DNA from: Sulfurovum sp.
GTDB taxonomy: Bacteria; Campylobacterota; Campylobacteria; Campylobacterales; Sulfurovaceae
Direction: 5' to 3'
DNA: 13,452 nucleotides
Assembly (NCBI GenBank): GCA_026983895.1
Contig: JALSTF010000119.1
Span: 1-13,452 of the forward strand
Made by a program: the position numbers and the translations under genes. A model generated the notes under the pieces. The model saw nothing but the letters and a program-made list of their open reading frames with translations. It had not been told where the DNA came from and did not search any database. Below are positions 13,101-13,452 of this stretch, piece after piece (position 1 is the stretch's first letter; the number at the start of each line of letters is the position of its first letter).

Positions 13101-13452
13101 ATGAGCAGCAAACCTTTGTGCGGCATCGACGAGGCGGGACGCGGATGTGTCGCGGGATCGCTTGTCATTGCCGGTGTGGTATTGACAGGGAAAGTGGATG
13201 GCCTGATGGATTCCAAGAAACTGACTGAAAAGAAGAGGGAAGCTTTATTCTGCTTGATCGTTGAAAATTCCGACCATCATATTGTCCGTTTTTCTGCCGG
13301 GGAAGTAGATGACCTTGGTATCTCTCAATGTTTACAGAAAGGTTTACAAAGCATACAGGAACATCTGCCGAATGCAGACTATCTATTTGACGGCAACAGC
13401 ACATTCGGGACGGAGAATATCATGACCATGGTCAAAGCGGATGACAAGGTGG
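13101..13452 (+). CDS. rnhB: Ribonuclease HII, N-terminal part (3' end cut by the window)
   Basis: Endonuclease that removes RNA from RNA-DNA hybrids and misincorporated ribonucleotides. About 117 residues are visible of a protein usually near 190-210. The hallmark GIDEAGRG (8-15) gives catalytic D10 and E11, followed by VAGSLVIAGVVL, the substrate-binding DSKKLT (37-42) and FDGN with D97 as the third acidic residue. The ATG at 13101 has purine-rich GGGAG and AAGAAG stretches upstream. It probably shares a transcript with recQ. The frame runs off the end without a stop. Confidence 0.94.
   Translation, partial: MSSKPLCGIDEAGRGCVAGSLVIAGVVLTGKVDGLMDSKKLTEKKREALFCLIVENSDHHIVRFSAGEVDDLGISQCLQKGLQSIQEHLPNADYLFDGNSTFGTENIMTMVKADDKV

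Overview
The window looks like a chromosomal phosphate-acquisition and phosphate-starvation region from a member of the Campylobacterota, probably Sulfurovum- or Sulfurimonas-like. That placement rests on protein style, moderate GC (mid-40s per cent by eye), dense same-strand packing and Pho-box-like sites resembling those described for the Campylobacter PhosR regulator. It is not the result of a database search.

Layout from left to right: the C-terminal half of a PiT phosphate transporter (2-715); an OmpR/PhoB-type response regulator (804-1487); a small HTH protein on the minus strand (1503-1784); a lysine-rich histone H1-like protein (1939-2142) behind a perfect-consensus sigma70 promoter; an 84-aa unknown overlapping a dGTPase-like HD phosphohydrolase (2279-3894); a 69-aa unknown translationally coupled to a two-domain PlsC plus GNAT acyltransferase that is a good match to the ornithine-lipid synthase OlsF (4042-5966); pstS (6046-7047); pstC-pstA-pstB-phoU (7207-10371); a second, paralogous response regulator (10529-11215); recQ (11276-13060); and the 5' end of rnhB (13101 to the window end).

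The main result is a shared promoter architecture. Five intergenic regions carry a 32-bp element made of two direct half-sites (consensus about GTTACC) exactly 11 bp apart, followed 15 bp after the start of the second half-site by a -10-like hexamer. The elements are at 766-797, 2227-2258, 3964-3995, 5970-6001 and 7148-7179. They precede the first response regulator, the 84-aa/HD pair, the 69-aa/OlsF pair, pstS and pstCAB-phoU. This suggests that phosphate limitation co-induces Pi uptake, membrane lipid replacement by phosphorus-free ornithine lipid, possibly nucleotide turnover, and the regulator itself. The second response regulator, recQ and rnhB lack such a site. The second regulator has its own extended -10 promoter and a strong terminator after it.

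No histidine kinase is encoded in the window, so the sensor for the two regulators must lie elsewhere. No rRNA, tRNA, CRISPR array or insertion sequence was seen. No gene-free stretch exceeds 300 bases; the longest gaps (about 135-160 bases) hold the promoters and hairpins listed below.
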